Part shown: positions 51,723 to 57,781 of the stretch, in pieces
Numbering within the stretch: position 1 is the first letter of the stretch
Layout of the letters: each line of letters begins with the position of its first letter
NCBI GenBank assembly: GCA_945865605.1
Contig: CAMBEL010000010.1
Location: 1-57,781, forward strand
Source of the DNA: Bifidobacterium breve
GTDB lineage: Bacteria > Actinomycetota > Acidimicrobiia > IMCC26256 > JAENVU01
Direction of reading: 5' to 3'
Length of the DNA: 57,781 nt
Notes under the pieces: model-generated
What the model saw: the letters and a program-made list of their open reading frames with translations, nothing else
Told to the model about the DNA's origin: nothing
Databases searched by the model: none
Position numbers and translations under genes: made by a program

Positions 51723-52466
51723 CTAACTCCAGCCGCTGCCAGCCCCTTTGACCATGCCGAAGGGTCCAGATGGCCACCGGTAGCAGTCCATCATGAGTTG
51801 GTCGATCTCATCTGCTGTTGCGATGCCTTCCTCCAAAACCTTTTGCGCCTCAGCGACCATCGCGAAATAAACGCGGTTGGCCACGAAGCCCCAAGCCATC
51901 GCCGTGTCCTTGACTACGACCGGATTCTTTCCGCATCGCGCAGCGACGGTGCGAACCGTTTCGACGGTGTCGTCGCTCGTTTCGCGCGTTCGTACGATCT
52001 CGGCGAGTTTCATGACCGGTGCTGGCGATGCCCAATGCCACCCGACTACGCGTGCGGGACGGTTTGTAGCCGCCGCGATTGCCTGTATTGGAAAGCCCGA
52101 TGTGTTGGAGGCGAGGATCGCATGCTCCGGTGCGGCATTGTCAAGGTCGCGAAAGACTCGGATTTTGAGATCGAGACGTTCGGGTACTGCCTCGACGATC
52201 AAGTCGTTATTCGCTACGACGTCGTAGTCGCCGGTAAAGGTGAGGCGAGATAAAGATGCATCGGCTTCGGCTCTAGTCAACTTGCCGCGATCAACGCCGC
52301 TTTCGAGGCCGAACCGCCCAGTCGTTGCGTGTTCTAGTCCGGCATCGAGTGCAGCGGAATCGATGTCGTAACACGCCACTTGATATCCAGCGGTCGCACA
52401 CACCTGAGCGATCCCCCCGCCCATTACTCCCGCCCCCAGCACTCCAATATGTTGAATATCAGCCAT
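51723..52466 (-). CDS. 3-hydroxyacyl-CoA dehydrogenase, short C-terminus
   Basis: A 247-residue NAD-dependent dehydrogenase from ATG 52466 (MADIQHIGVLGAGVMGGGIAQV); the frame to 52535 is not supported. It has the GAGVMGGGIA Rossmann loop, LIVEAVPERLDLKIRVFRDLD, ILASNTSGFPIQAIA, and VVGWHWASPAPVMKLAEIV with catalytic His and Glu region (HW in place of HFFNP). The protein stops at RWPSGPFGMVKGAGSGWS, some 35-40 residues before the usual C-terminal helices end, next to the acetyltransferase pseudogene. Either a natural short subfamily or a truncation. It overlaps the zincin gene by 8 bases. Confidence 0.82.
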   Translation of the reverse strand: MADIQHIGVLGAGVMGGGIAQVCATAGYQVACYDIDSAALDAGLEHATTGRFGLESGVDRGKLTRAEADASLSRLTFTGDYDVVANNDLIVEAVPERLDLKIRVFRDLDNAAPEHAILASNTSGFPIQAIAAATNRPARVVGWHWASPAPVMKLAEIVRTRETSDDTVETVRTVAARCGKNPVVVKDTAMAWGFVANRVYFAMVAEAQKVLEEGIATADEIDQLMMDCYRWPSGPFGMVKGAGSGWS

Positions 52467-53754
52467 CGGTTCCTCCCCGGTTGTCCCCAAGCTCTGGGAG
52501 ATCGATTCGCGCAAGCCAAAGTCCCGGTGCGTCAATTTCGTTCGGCGTCGGCAACATTCTTTCGGATTTCCAAAGCCGGTTCAGGCCTTCGACATCGGCG
52601 CGTTCGATGACACCGCGCGCAAATTCCTGACCGCGTTCGTAATCTTCGCGTTTGAGGTGGAGACCGAGGAGACCCTCGACGAACCGCCCAGCTTCACCGT
52701 TTTCAACGCGATGTCGCTGCATCGCTTCATGGATTTGGGCAAAGTCGACAAGCAGGCGCGTACCGATCCGCTCAAGGAGCACGTCTACAAATCCCTCGAG
52801 AACCATCGTGAAGTTGTGGAGAGTACGCAACACGACCGTCTGTCGTTCCGAGCGCATCGCGCCCAACAGTGCATCAGGGCTCGCGGCGATTCCGGCAAGT
52901 GATGATGGGTCCGTTGGATCGATTGTCCCGAACTGTGCCTCGAAAGCCGCAGGATTTACTTCAAATGCACTTACATATTTGATTGCAAGTGAAATGAGAT
53001 GCTCACTTACCCACGTGATTGAACGGACGGACGCATGCAATGTTTCGTGAAGTGCTACATAGAAGCGAAGGTCGCGACGATCGAGCGACCATGCCGTTTC
53101 GAATTCAGCGAGGTTTGTTTCGACGAAAACCAAACTGGGCGAATCATCGGTCGGCAGTGGAAGGTCGTATCTTCCGAGCGCGTGTTGACCTAGGTGACCG
53201 ACCATCGAACCCGCCTGCACGCCGAGAAGTAAAGGGGCGAGCATCGGCATAATTCCTGCAAGTGGATCGACGCCGGGGGACATTCCGAAAGGATTAACGC
53301 CGCCCATCTCGAAAGGGTTCGTCCCGCCAGCCTCGTCGGGTGATCCACTATCGAGAGCGACCTGCATCGCTGACGCTAACGTTTCAAGCACGGGATGGAG
53401 CGCGTCCAAATGTAAGGCGGCCCACGCGCGCCGCCCAATGACGGCAACTCCCATCCCTAGCGGCGTATCGAGTCCCGCTTCCGAAGCGACGTATCCCTCG
53501 GCTGCTCTCGCGAGTTCGGTGAGTTCGGCGATGACACTGTCAGCGATCGGCGGTTCGTCTTGATCGCTGCCGAGGGATACGGCTGCGGCGACTTGGTGAG
53601 CGATCTCCCAATTGATTGGACCTGGAGATGAGATCCACCGCATCACTTGGCCGAGATCGAGCTGGTTGAAGTCGAATCCTGGAATCTGGGGGAACCCAAA
53701 CGGGTCGGATGGGTCCGGGTCCTCGGGTTCTCCGGTTGGAGGAATGTCTTTCAC
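52459..53754 (-). CDS. DUF2342-type zinc-dependent metalloprotease-like protein
   Basis: A 431-residue predicted cytosolic zincin of the actinobacterial DUF2342/TIGR03624 group. The H-E-x-x-H motif is ALHETLHASV (about residue 235), preceded by VFVETNLAEFETAWSLDRRDLRFYVALHE (in parts) and by a Gly/Met/Pro-rich stretch NPFEMGGVNPFGMSPGVDPLAG. The C-terminal half has a FVEGLLGLHLKREDYERGQEFARGV segment seen in this family. Members are often annotated near F420 biosynthesis genes, but their substrate is unknown. It is followed by the hydroxyacyl-CoA dehydrogenase with an 8-base overlap and diverges from the epimerase gene with about 20 bases between starts. Confidence 0.85.
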   Translation of the reverse strand: MKDIPPTGEPEDPDPSDPFGFPQIPGFDFNQLDLGQVMRWISSPGPINWEIAHQVAAAVSLGSDQDEPPIADSVIAELTELARAAEGYVASEAGLDTPLGMGVAVIGRRAWAALHLDALHPVLETLASAMQVALDSGSPDEAGGTNPFEMGGVNPFGMSPGVDPLAGIMPMLAPLLLGVQAGSMVGHLGQHALGRYDLPLPTDDSPSLVFVETNLAEFETAWSLDRRDLRFYVALHETLHASVRSITWVSEHLISLAIKYVSAFEVNPAAFEAQFGTIDPTDPSSLAGIAASPDALLGAMRSERQTVVLRTLHNFTMVLEGFVDVLLERIGTRLLVDFAQIHEAMQRHRVENGEAGRFVEGLLGLHLKREDYERGQEFARGVIERADVEGLNRLWKSERMLPTPNEIDAPGLWLARIDLPELGDNRGGTDG

Positions 53755-53775
53755 GCGGTCAGTCTATGGATCCCC

Positions 53776-54828
53776 ATGGCAGATCTCGTCGTCGCAGTAA
53801 CAGGAGCCGCTGGTTTCGTAGGGCAGCGCTTTGTCTCAAAGCTTGCTACCCATCCCGAAATTGCGCGCGTCGTTGGACTCGATGTGCGGGAGCCAACGGT
53901 GAGAGCGGAGTCATGCGACTACCACAGGGTTGACATCGCTAGCCGAGATCTGAGGTCGCTCTTCGACGGCGTCGATGTTGTCGTGCATCTGGCGGGATTT
54001 GTAGACGCGATTACCGACGACGCGCTTATGGCCAGTGTGAATGTCGATGGCACGCGCCGGGTCTTAGATGCAGTAGCGGTAGCAGGCGTTGGGAAGTTGA
54101 TTCGCGTATCCACCACGACCGTCTATGGCGCATGGGAAACGAATTCGGTGCCACTCACCGAAGACGCGCAGCTGCGGCCAAATAGTGGGTATGCACCCGC
54201 AGTGCAGTCGGCAGAAGTCGAACGGGTCCTCCAAGAATGGCAACAGCAATACCCAGAAGTAGTGGTGACGACTTTGCGTTCCGCACCTGTACTCGGGCCG
54301 GGTGCCGAACACCTGTGGGCGCGGCTCTTGAGTTACCCCACGCGCGTTCGAGTGAGCGGAGAAGTCGCGCCTGTTCAGGTCGTTCATGTCGATGACCTTG
54401 TCAGCGCGCTCGAACTTGTAGTGGGTAAGGATGCATGGGGAGTTTTCAACGTTGCCACGGACGGTTGGCTGTCGCGAGAGGTAGTCGATGCGTTGGTTCC
54501 GATGCCGACAATGCCGCGGTTGCCCGTCGGCGTGTTGAGGCGCGCGCTGGATCGAATGTGGGGGACCGGAATGGGCGACGTCCCTCCGGATGTGGTCCCG
54601 TACCTAATTCATCCGTGGGTAGTCGCTAACGACCGAATGAGAGCGCTCGGATGGCAACCGATGCACAGTACCGAAACGACGATCCTCGACACAGTCGATG
54701 CGCGGCCACCGAGCAATGCTCCGTCGTTGCGAACGGTCATGTTCAGTTTTGGTGCCGCTTCTGTAGCGGTAGCAGTCGGCGTGATGTACCGAACTATGCG
54801 CCGTCGGCTTGCCAACCGCAACCACTAA
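53776..54828 (+). CDS. NAD-dependent epimerase/dehydratase (extended SDR) with C-terminal membrane helix
   Basis: A 350-residue extended SDR from ATG 53776 (MADLVVAVTGAAGFVGQ); the frame open at 53647 overlaps the zincin gene. The cofactor motif is TGAAGFVG, then VVHLAGFVDAI and ISTTTVYGAWE-type (RVSTTTVYGAWE) segments. The catalytic Y-x3-K appears as YAPAV, so the usual Lys is absent; activity as a standard epimerase is doubtful. The C-terminus SFGAASVAVAVGVMYRTMRRR is a single hydrophobic helix with a basic end, suggesting membrane attachment. A copy of the palindromic element starts 13 bases after the stop. Confidence 0.83.
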   Translation: MADLVVAVTGAAGFVGQRFVSKLATHPEIARVVGLDVREPTVRAESCDYHRVDIASRDLRSLFDGVDVVVHLAGFVDAITDDALMASVNVDGTRRVLDAVAVAGVGKLIRVSTTTVYGAWETNSVPLTEDAQLRPNSGYAPAVQSAEVERVLQEWQQQYPEVVVTTLRSAPVLGPGAEHLWARLLSYPTRVRVSGEVAPVQVVHVDDLVSALELVVGKDAWGVFNVATDGWLSREVVDALVPMPTMPRLPVGVLRRALDRMWGTGMGDVPPDVVPYLIHPWVVANDRMRALGWQPMHSTETTILDTVDARPPSNAPSLRTVMFSFGAASVAVAVGVMYRTMRRRLANRNH

Positions 54829-54841
54829 CCAACCACCCGAG

Positions 54842-54880
54842 CGTTTGTCGGAGAATGCACGGTGCGCTACGCGACAAACG
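54842..54880. repeat. Palindromic element, copy 2
   Basis: CGTTTGTCG at 54842-54850 and CGACAAACG at 54872-54880 flank an inner dyad GCAC/GTGC. Read on the plus strand it matches the minus strand of the 4035-4095 element base for base (CGTTTGTCGGAxAATGCAC, then GGTGCxCTACxCGACAAACG with three substitutions) apart from six bases missing at the centre. As at copy 1, it lies just downstream of a stop codon in the same orientation. Confidence 0.9.
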
Positions 54881-54887
54881 GCGATGT

Positions 54888-55967
54888 TTAGGGGGTGAGG
54901 TGTTCCTTGCTCCACTCGTCCCAGTCTGGCGAGAAGTAACGCAGTCGGACCTTCTTGTATTCCTTGATCGACCAAAGCAATGCGTAATCCGCAACGCCCG
55001 TCTCGCTACTAATCGCGTCAATCGTTGCTTCACAATCGCGTGCTGTCCGGCCGTGGACCATTGTGAAAACTGTGTACGGCCAGTCGTCGTATGTAGGGCG
55101 TCGGTAGCAATGTGAGACTGCAGCAAACGCTGCCATCTGAGGGCCAATTTCTACGAGGGCGTCCTCAGGAACTGCCCATACCCCCATCGCGTTCGCTTTG
55201 AACCCCGCGTTGCGATGGTTCATGACAGCCGCAAAACGTCGCATGAGTTTGCGATCCTTAAGGTCTCGCAATGTTTCTAGGAACTCCGCAGCCGTGCAAC
55301 CAGCTTCTGCACCTAATACGGCGAAGGGTTCTTCGACGAGTTCGAGGTCACCTTGCGCGACTCGGATCACGGTTGCATCGCGAACACTGAGATCAGGTGC
55401 CGGCATATCGGTGCGCCGCTCAGGACGTTCGTGCTCTAACACCTCGGCCTTTGCGTTGGCCGCGGTCTTGCCTGTCATGTCGAGTTTCACACCAATTTTG
55501 TACAACTGGATTGTCGGTAGCTTGCGAGTAACGAGGGCTTCTGACTCGCGATGTAATGCATCTAGATGAGCGTCGAAATCTTCACCAGGTGGGACCGCCA
55601 ACGTGTACCAGAGGTTGTAAGCATGGTTGCGTTTGTAGTTGTGGCTTACGCCAGGATGTTGGCTGACCGCAGCCGCCGCGTCGTCAACTCGGTCGGGATC
55701 GATTTTCGCCGCTATGAGCGCCGATGAATAGCCGAGAGCGCGCGTGTCGAAGATTGCAGAGAGTTGTCGAAGTACCCCTTGGTCCTTCGCGCGTTGTAGG
55801 CGTTCTCGTACGTCGGTTTCGTCTGTACCGATTCGTGTCGCTAGAACAGCGAATGGCCGTTCCTCGAGCGGGAAGTCCCATTGGATCGCATTGAGCAACT
55901 CGCGATCGGTGTCAGAGAATTCCTCTACGACGTTATTTTCTGATGCATCTTGAGTGGCCGAGTCCAT
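54888..55967 (-). CDS. Siroheme decarboxylase-like protein, AhbA/AhbB (NirDL-type) fusion
   Basis: A 359-residue protein with two Lrp/AsnC-like halves. The first (about 18-165) has DRELLNAIQWDFPLEERPFAVLA, QLSAIFDTRALGYSSALIAAKI and HPGVSHNYKRNHAYNLWYTLAVP; the second (about 195-345) has EEPFAVLGAEAGCTAAEF, MRRFAAVMNHRNAGFKANAMGVW and AVSHCYRRPTYDDWPYTVFTMVHGR. These are the signatures of AhbA/AhbB and NirDL, which decarboxylate siroheme to didecarboxysiroheme for alternative heme or heme d1 synthesis. They can be mistaken for AsnC regulators. No nir or ahb genes are nearby in this window, so the pathway context is unknown. Confidence 0.8.
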   Translation of the reverse strand: MDSATQDASENNVVEEFSDTDRELLNAIQWDFPLEERPFAVLATRIGTDETDVRERLQRAKDQGVLRQLSAIFDTRALGYSSALIAAKIDPDRVDDAAAAVSQHPGVSHNYKRNHAYNLWYTLAVPPGEDFDAHLDALHRESEALVTRKLPTIQLYKIGVKLDMTGKTAANAKAEVLEHERPERRTDMPAPDLSVRDATVIRVAQGDLELVEEPFAVLGAEAGCTAAEFLETLRDLKDRKLMRRFAAVMNHRNAGFKANAMGVWAVPEDALVEIGPQMAAFAAVSHCYRRPTYDDWPYTVFTMVHGRTARDCEATIDAISSETGVADYALLWSIKEYKKVRLRYFSPDWDEWSKEHLTP

Positions 55968-56003
55968 CTCCGGTCATTGTCGCACTAGATGGGGCACTGG
56001 CGC

Positions 56004-56606
56004 CTACCCTGGCGATTCCGATGGCAGATCGCTTGTAGCCGAACTAGATGTAACTGTTGTTTCTTCGCCTGCGGTTGCAAGCACAATTGTGACCACCCTA
56101 GAAACCCCGTCTCGAAGGATCTTTAGTTCGACTGTTTCACCAGGAAGTCGGCTACGAACTTCACGAACAAGCGCTGTCGTGCCGTCCACGGCTACGCCAT
56201 CGATCGCTGCAATTACGTCACCAGATCCGAGATCGCTCGAGGCAGATGCCCCACCCGGTTCAATCGCGACGATACGGGTACCACTTGGCTCACCTTCGTC
56301 GTCTATCTGCAGGTCTAGGGCGCCATGCACGGGTAGCGCGTGTCCCTCTTTTACGCGAACGACTGAACTCCCGTCTCCGATCGCTCCTGAAGTGAACAAG
56401 GCAGCGAGCATCGCCAAGGCGCCTATGAGCGCACCACTAACCAAGAACGCGAGCCTGTTACTGCGGGGCTTGGTATCAGTTATGACGACATGAGTAGATC
56501 GCGCGTCCGCGCGGGCGAACATCTCGGTAGGATGCATCCAGGGTCGATCGAGGGGGTGCGGAGGCGGACCGCCGAAAACCTCGTCCCTGGGTTCGTTGGC
56601 GGGCAC
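56004..56606 (-). CDS. PDZ-domain membrane protein (protease-less)
   Basis: About 200 residues from GTG 56606 (MPANEPRDEVFGGPPPHPLDRPWMHPTE); the D-R-x-W-x-HP-T/S-E opening is common in actinobacterial membrane PDZ proteins. One helix follows (LAFLVSGALIGALAMLAALF), then a PDZ domain with IVAIEPGGASASSDLGSGDVIAAIDGVAVDG and LPGETVELKILRDG. No protease domain is present, so it probably binds C-termini of other exported proteins. The frame is open to 56768; an ATG at 56717 would overlap the moaE start on the other strand. Confidence 0.75.
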   Translation of the reverse strand: MPANEPRDEVFGGPPPHPLDRPWMHPTEMFARADARSTHVVITDTKPRSNRLAFLVSGALIGALAMLAALFTSGAIGDGSSVVRVKEGHALPVHGALDLQIDDEGEPSGTRIVAIEPGGASASSDLGSGDVIAAIDGVAVDGTTALVREVRSRLPGETVELKILRDGVSRVVTIVLATAGEETTVTSSSATSDLPSESPG

Positions 56607-56715
56607 CGTGGCAACTTTACCGACCGCCTTGGCGATTTTTCTCGCGGCCCCGCCATTTACATCAGCCTCGTCCTTTGTAGGCGCTAAAGATGGAATTATG
56701 TACACGTTCGGTACC

Positions 56716-57201
56716 ATGGCGGCTGTGATCACAGCACCCGGTGGGCCCGACTGGATCGCGCTAACCACAGAACCACTTCATGTCGATGCAATTTCAACTT
56801 GGGCGACTACGCCAGAAGCTGGTGCGGTGGTCGCTTTTCTTGGTGTCGTGCGCAACAGTGGAGATGGGCGCTCTGGAGTAGTCGCGTTGACGTACGAGGC
56901 CTACGACCACGAAGCCGAGCGCGTATTAGCGGAGATAGCGGTCGATGCGCGCAGACGGTGGCCGGCGATTTGTCGAGTGGCTCTATTGCATCGAACCGGT
57001 GCTATCTCGCTCTCGGAAGCATCGGTTGCCGTCGCAGTCTCTTCTCCTCACCGCGCAGTTGCATTTGATGCCGCACGTCACTGCATTGATCTATTGAAAG
57101 AGACCGTTCCTATCTGGAAGCAAGAGCATTGGGACGGTGGTTTGGACTGGGGCCTTGGTGCCACGCCGATCAGGCAAGTCAGAACTGAAGCGGGAGCCTG
57201 A
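56716..57201 (+). CDS. moaE: Molybdopterin synthase catalytic subunit MoaE
   Basis: A 161-residue MoaE that, with MoaD, inserts sulfur into precursor Z. Key segments are GAVVAFLGVVRNSGDGRSGVVALTYEAYDHEAERVLAEIA (in parts), the RTGAISLSEASVAVAVSSPHRAVAFDAARHCIDLLKETVPIWKQEHW block, where the conserved Lys in LLKETVPIWK is catalytic. ATG 56716 and ATG 56698 are both possible; GTG codons follow. No moaD lies in the window. It diverges from the PDZ gene. Confidence 0.92.
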   Translation: MAAVITAPGGPDWIALTTEPLHVDAISTWATTPEAGAVVAFLGVVRNSGDGRSGVVALTYEAYDHEAERVLAEIAVDARRRWPAICRVALLHRTGAISLSEASVAVAVSSPHRAVAFDAARHCIDLLKETVPIWKQEHWDGGLDWGLGATPIRQVRTEAGA

Positions 57202-57204
57202 AGC

Positions 57205-57381
57205 ATGGAGTTCCTCCTACTCGCGCTCGTCTTGATCATCATCGGAGTCGGCATCGTCGGACTTCGTAATCGGAGCCGCACCGGCGTCGGCGCGGGTATC
57301 GATGATTTCGAAGCGCGACGTAGGGCACTTGCTCCGGAAGTTGATGAATCAGAACAAGGCGGTGACTCGCCACGTGGGTAA
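57205..57381 (+). CDS. Small membrane protein, unknown function
   Basis: A 58-residue ORF: MEFLLLALVLIIIGVGIVGLRNRSR gives a single N-terminal membrane helix, followed by a charged tail ending SEQGGDSPRG. GGGAG lies upstream and it starts 4 bases after the moaE stop; its 3' end overlaps the 5' end of mreB. Short proteins of this form are usual beside mreB in Actinobacteria, so it is taken as probable. Confidence 0.55.
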   Translation: MEFLLLALVLIIIGVGIVGLRNRSRTGVGAGIDDFEARRRALAPEVDESEQGGDSPRG

Positions 57382-57781
57382 AGACTTAGCGATCGACTTG
57401 GGTACGGCCAATACGCTTGTTTATTCACGCGGGCAAGGAATTATTCTCAACGAACCAACCGTGATCGCGTTGAACAGTCGTAGCCAAGACGTACTCGCGA
57501 TGGGCCACGAGGCCTGGCAGATGATTGGGCGCACGCCTGGATACATAGTTGCGGTGCGTCCACTGCGCGGTGGTGCGATCACCGACTTCGAGATCACACA
57601 ACGCATGATCCGGTTGTTGTTCCAACGTGCTGGCGTGTCGCGCTTAGCGAGAGCTCGCGTGCTTATTTGCGTACCGTCGGCGATCACTCATGTCGAACAA
57701 CGTGCCGTACTCGAAGCCGCGCGGCGCGCAGGTGCAGCAGCGACGTATCTGATCGAGCAACCCATGGCGGCGGCCATCGGA
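57374..57781 (+). CDS. mreB: Rod-shape-determining protein MreB (N-terminal part, runs off the window)
   Basis: The first 136 codons of MreB, an actin-like ATPase that guides wall synthesis. The phosphate-1 motif is DLAIDLGTANTLVYSRGQGIILNEPTVIAL (in parts), then VAVRPLRGGAITDFEITQRMI and the ARVLICVPSAITHVEQRAV and YLIEQPMAAAIG segments. GTG 57374 gives GKDLAIDLG at the start; GTG 57362 and ATG 57344 in the same frame are alternatives. Its 5' end overlaps the small membrane protein gene. The 3' end lies outside the window. Confidence 0.93.
   Translation, partial: MGKDLAIDLGTANTLVYSRGQGIILNEPTVIALNSRSQDVLAMGHEAWQMIGRTPGYIVAVRPLRGGAITDFEITQRMIRLLFQRAGVSRLARARVLICVPSAITHVEQRAVLEAARRAGAAATYLIEQPMAAAIG

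Noticed and set aside
54888-55967. Call as an Lrp/AsnC transcription regulator
   Set aside because: Two fused halves with HPGVSHNY and AVSHCYRRPTYDDWPY wording point to siroheme decarboxylase homologues, although DNA binding cannot be fully excluded.

Overview
The window is chromosomal DNA from a member of the Actinomycetota with middling G+C (mid-fifties by eye, not counted). The evidence for the phylum is: two WhiB-type four-cysteine regulators; a tatA-sigE-like-rseA-like-rseB-like-htrA stress locus that recalls the mycobacterial sigE-rseA-htrA-tatB order; a three-subunit succinate dehydrogenase of the mycobacterial Sdh1 type; a probable F420-dependent LLM oxidoreductase; a SenX3/RegX3-like pair joined to pstSCAB; a DUF2342-type zincin; and a ppk1 region next to NUDIX and histidine-phosphatase genes. 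The moderate G+C and many CoA-transferase, amidohydrolase and sulfatase genes would suit an aquatic or soil Acidimicrobiia-like heterotroph, but that placement is inference. mreB at the right edge suggests a rod shape. No tRNA, rRNA, CRISPR array, prophage or insertion sequence was seen.

Layout. 1-5.2 kb: amidohydrolase, membrane protein, alpha/beta hydrolase, then an ADH-SDR pair on the minus strand separated by a long palindrome. 5.3-9.1 kb: an SbcD/SbcC-like nuclease-ATPase pair. 9.1-14.4 kb: a tight minus-strand operon (serine hydrolase, secreted hydrolase, two class III CoA-transferases, tandem GNAT). 14.5-18.7 kb: sulfatase-xylA-xylB. 18.6-24.3 kb: sdhCAB and a family 2 glycosidase on the minus strand. 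24.4-28.3 kb: MoxR-type AAA+ ATPase and VWA protein with a convergent small lipoprotein. 28.3-31.1 kb: a 334-base non-coding stretch, a GAF histidine kinase with a stand-alone receiver, and WhiB. 31.1-37.5 kb: formiminotransferase-like gene, LLM oxidoreductase, and the tatA/ECF sigma/anti-sigma/RseB-like/WhiB/HtrA envelope-stress locus. 37.5-44 kb: phoU diverging from pstSCAB-kinase-regulator across a three-unit PHO box. 44-50 kb: peroxiredoxin, SurE, and the polyphosphate block ppk1-CYTH/CHAD-NUDIX-SixA-like phosphatase. 50-57.8 kb: MFS protein, a decayed Eis-like acetyltransferase, 3-hydroxyacyl-CoA dehydrogenase, DUF2342 zincin, SDR epimerase, a fused AhbA/AhbB (NirDL)-like siroheme-decarboxylase homologue, PDZ membrane protein, moaE, a small membrane protein and the start of mreB.

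How they work together. The best-supported functional units are phosphate sensing and uptake (phoU, pstSCAB, kinase, regulator) followed by phosphate storage and phosphohydrolase functions (ppk1, CHAD, NUDIX, SixA, SurE); the envelope-stress regulon (sigma, anti-sigma, RseB-like protein, HtrA, TatA); xylose entry into the pentose phosphate pathway (xylA, xylB) beside a sulfatase; and respiratory succinate oxidation. The most unexpected non-coding signals are a palindromic element present twice, each time just downstream of a stop codon in the same orientation, and a perfect 16-bp inverted repeat at the pstS/pstC junction. The most unexpected proteins are the fused siroheme-decarboxylase homologue and an SbcC-like ATPase whose hinge is beta-rich rather than a CxxC zinc hook.
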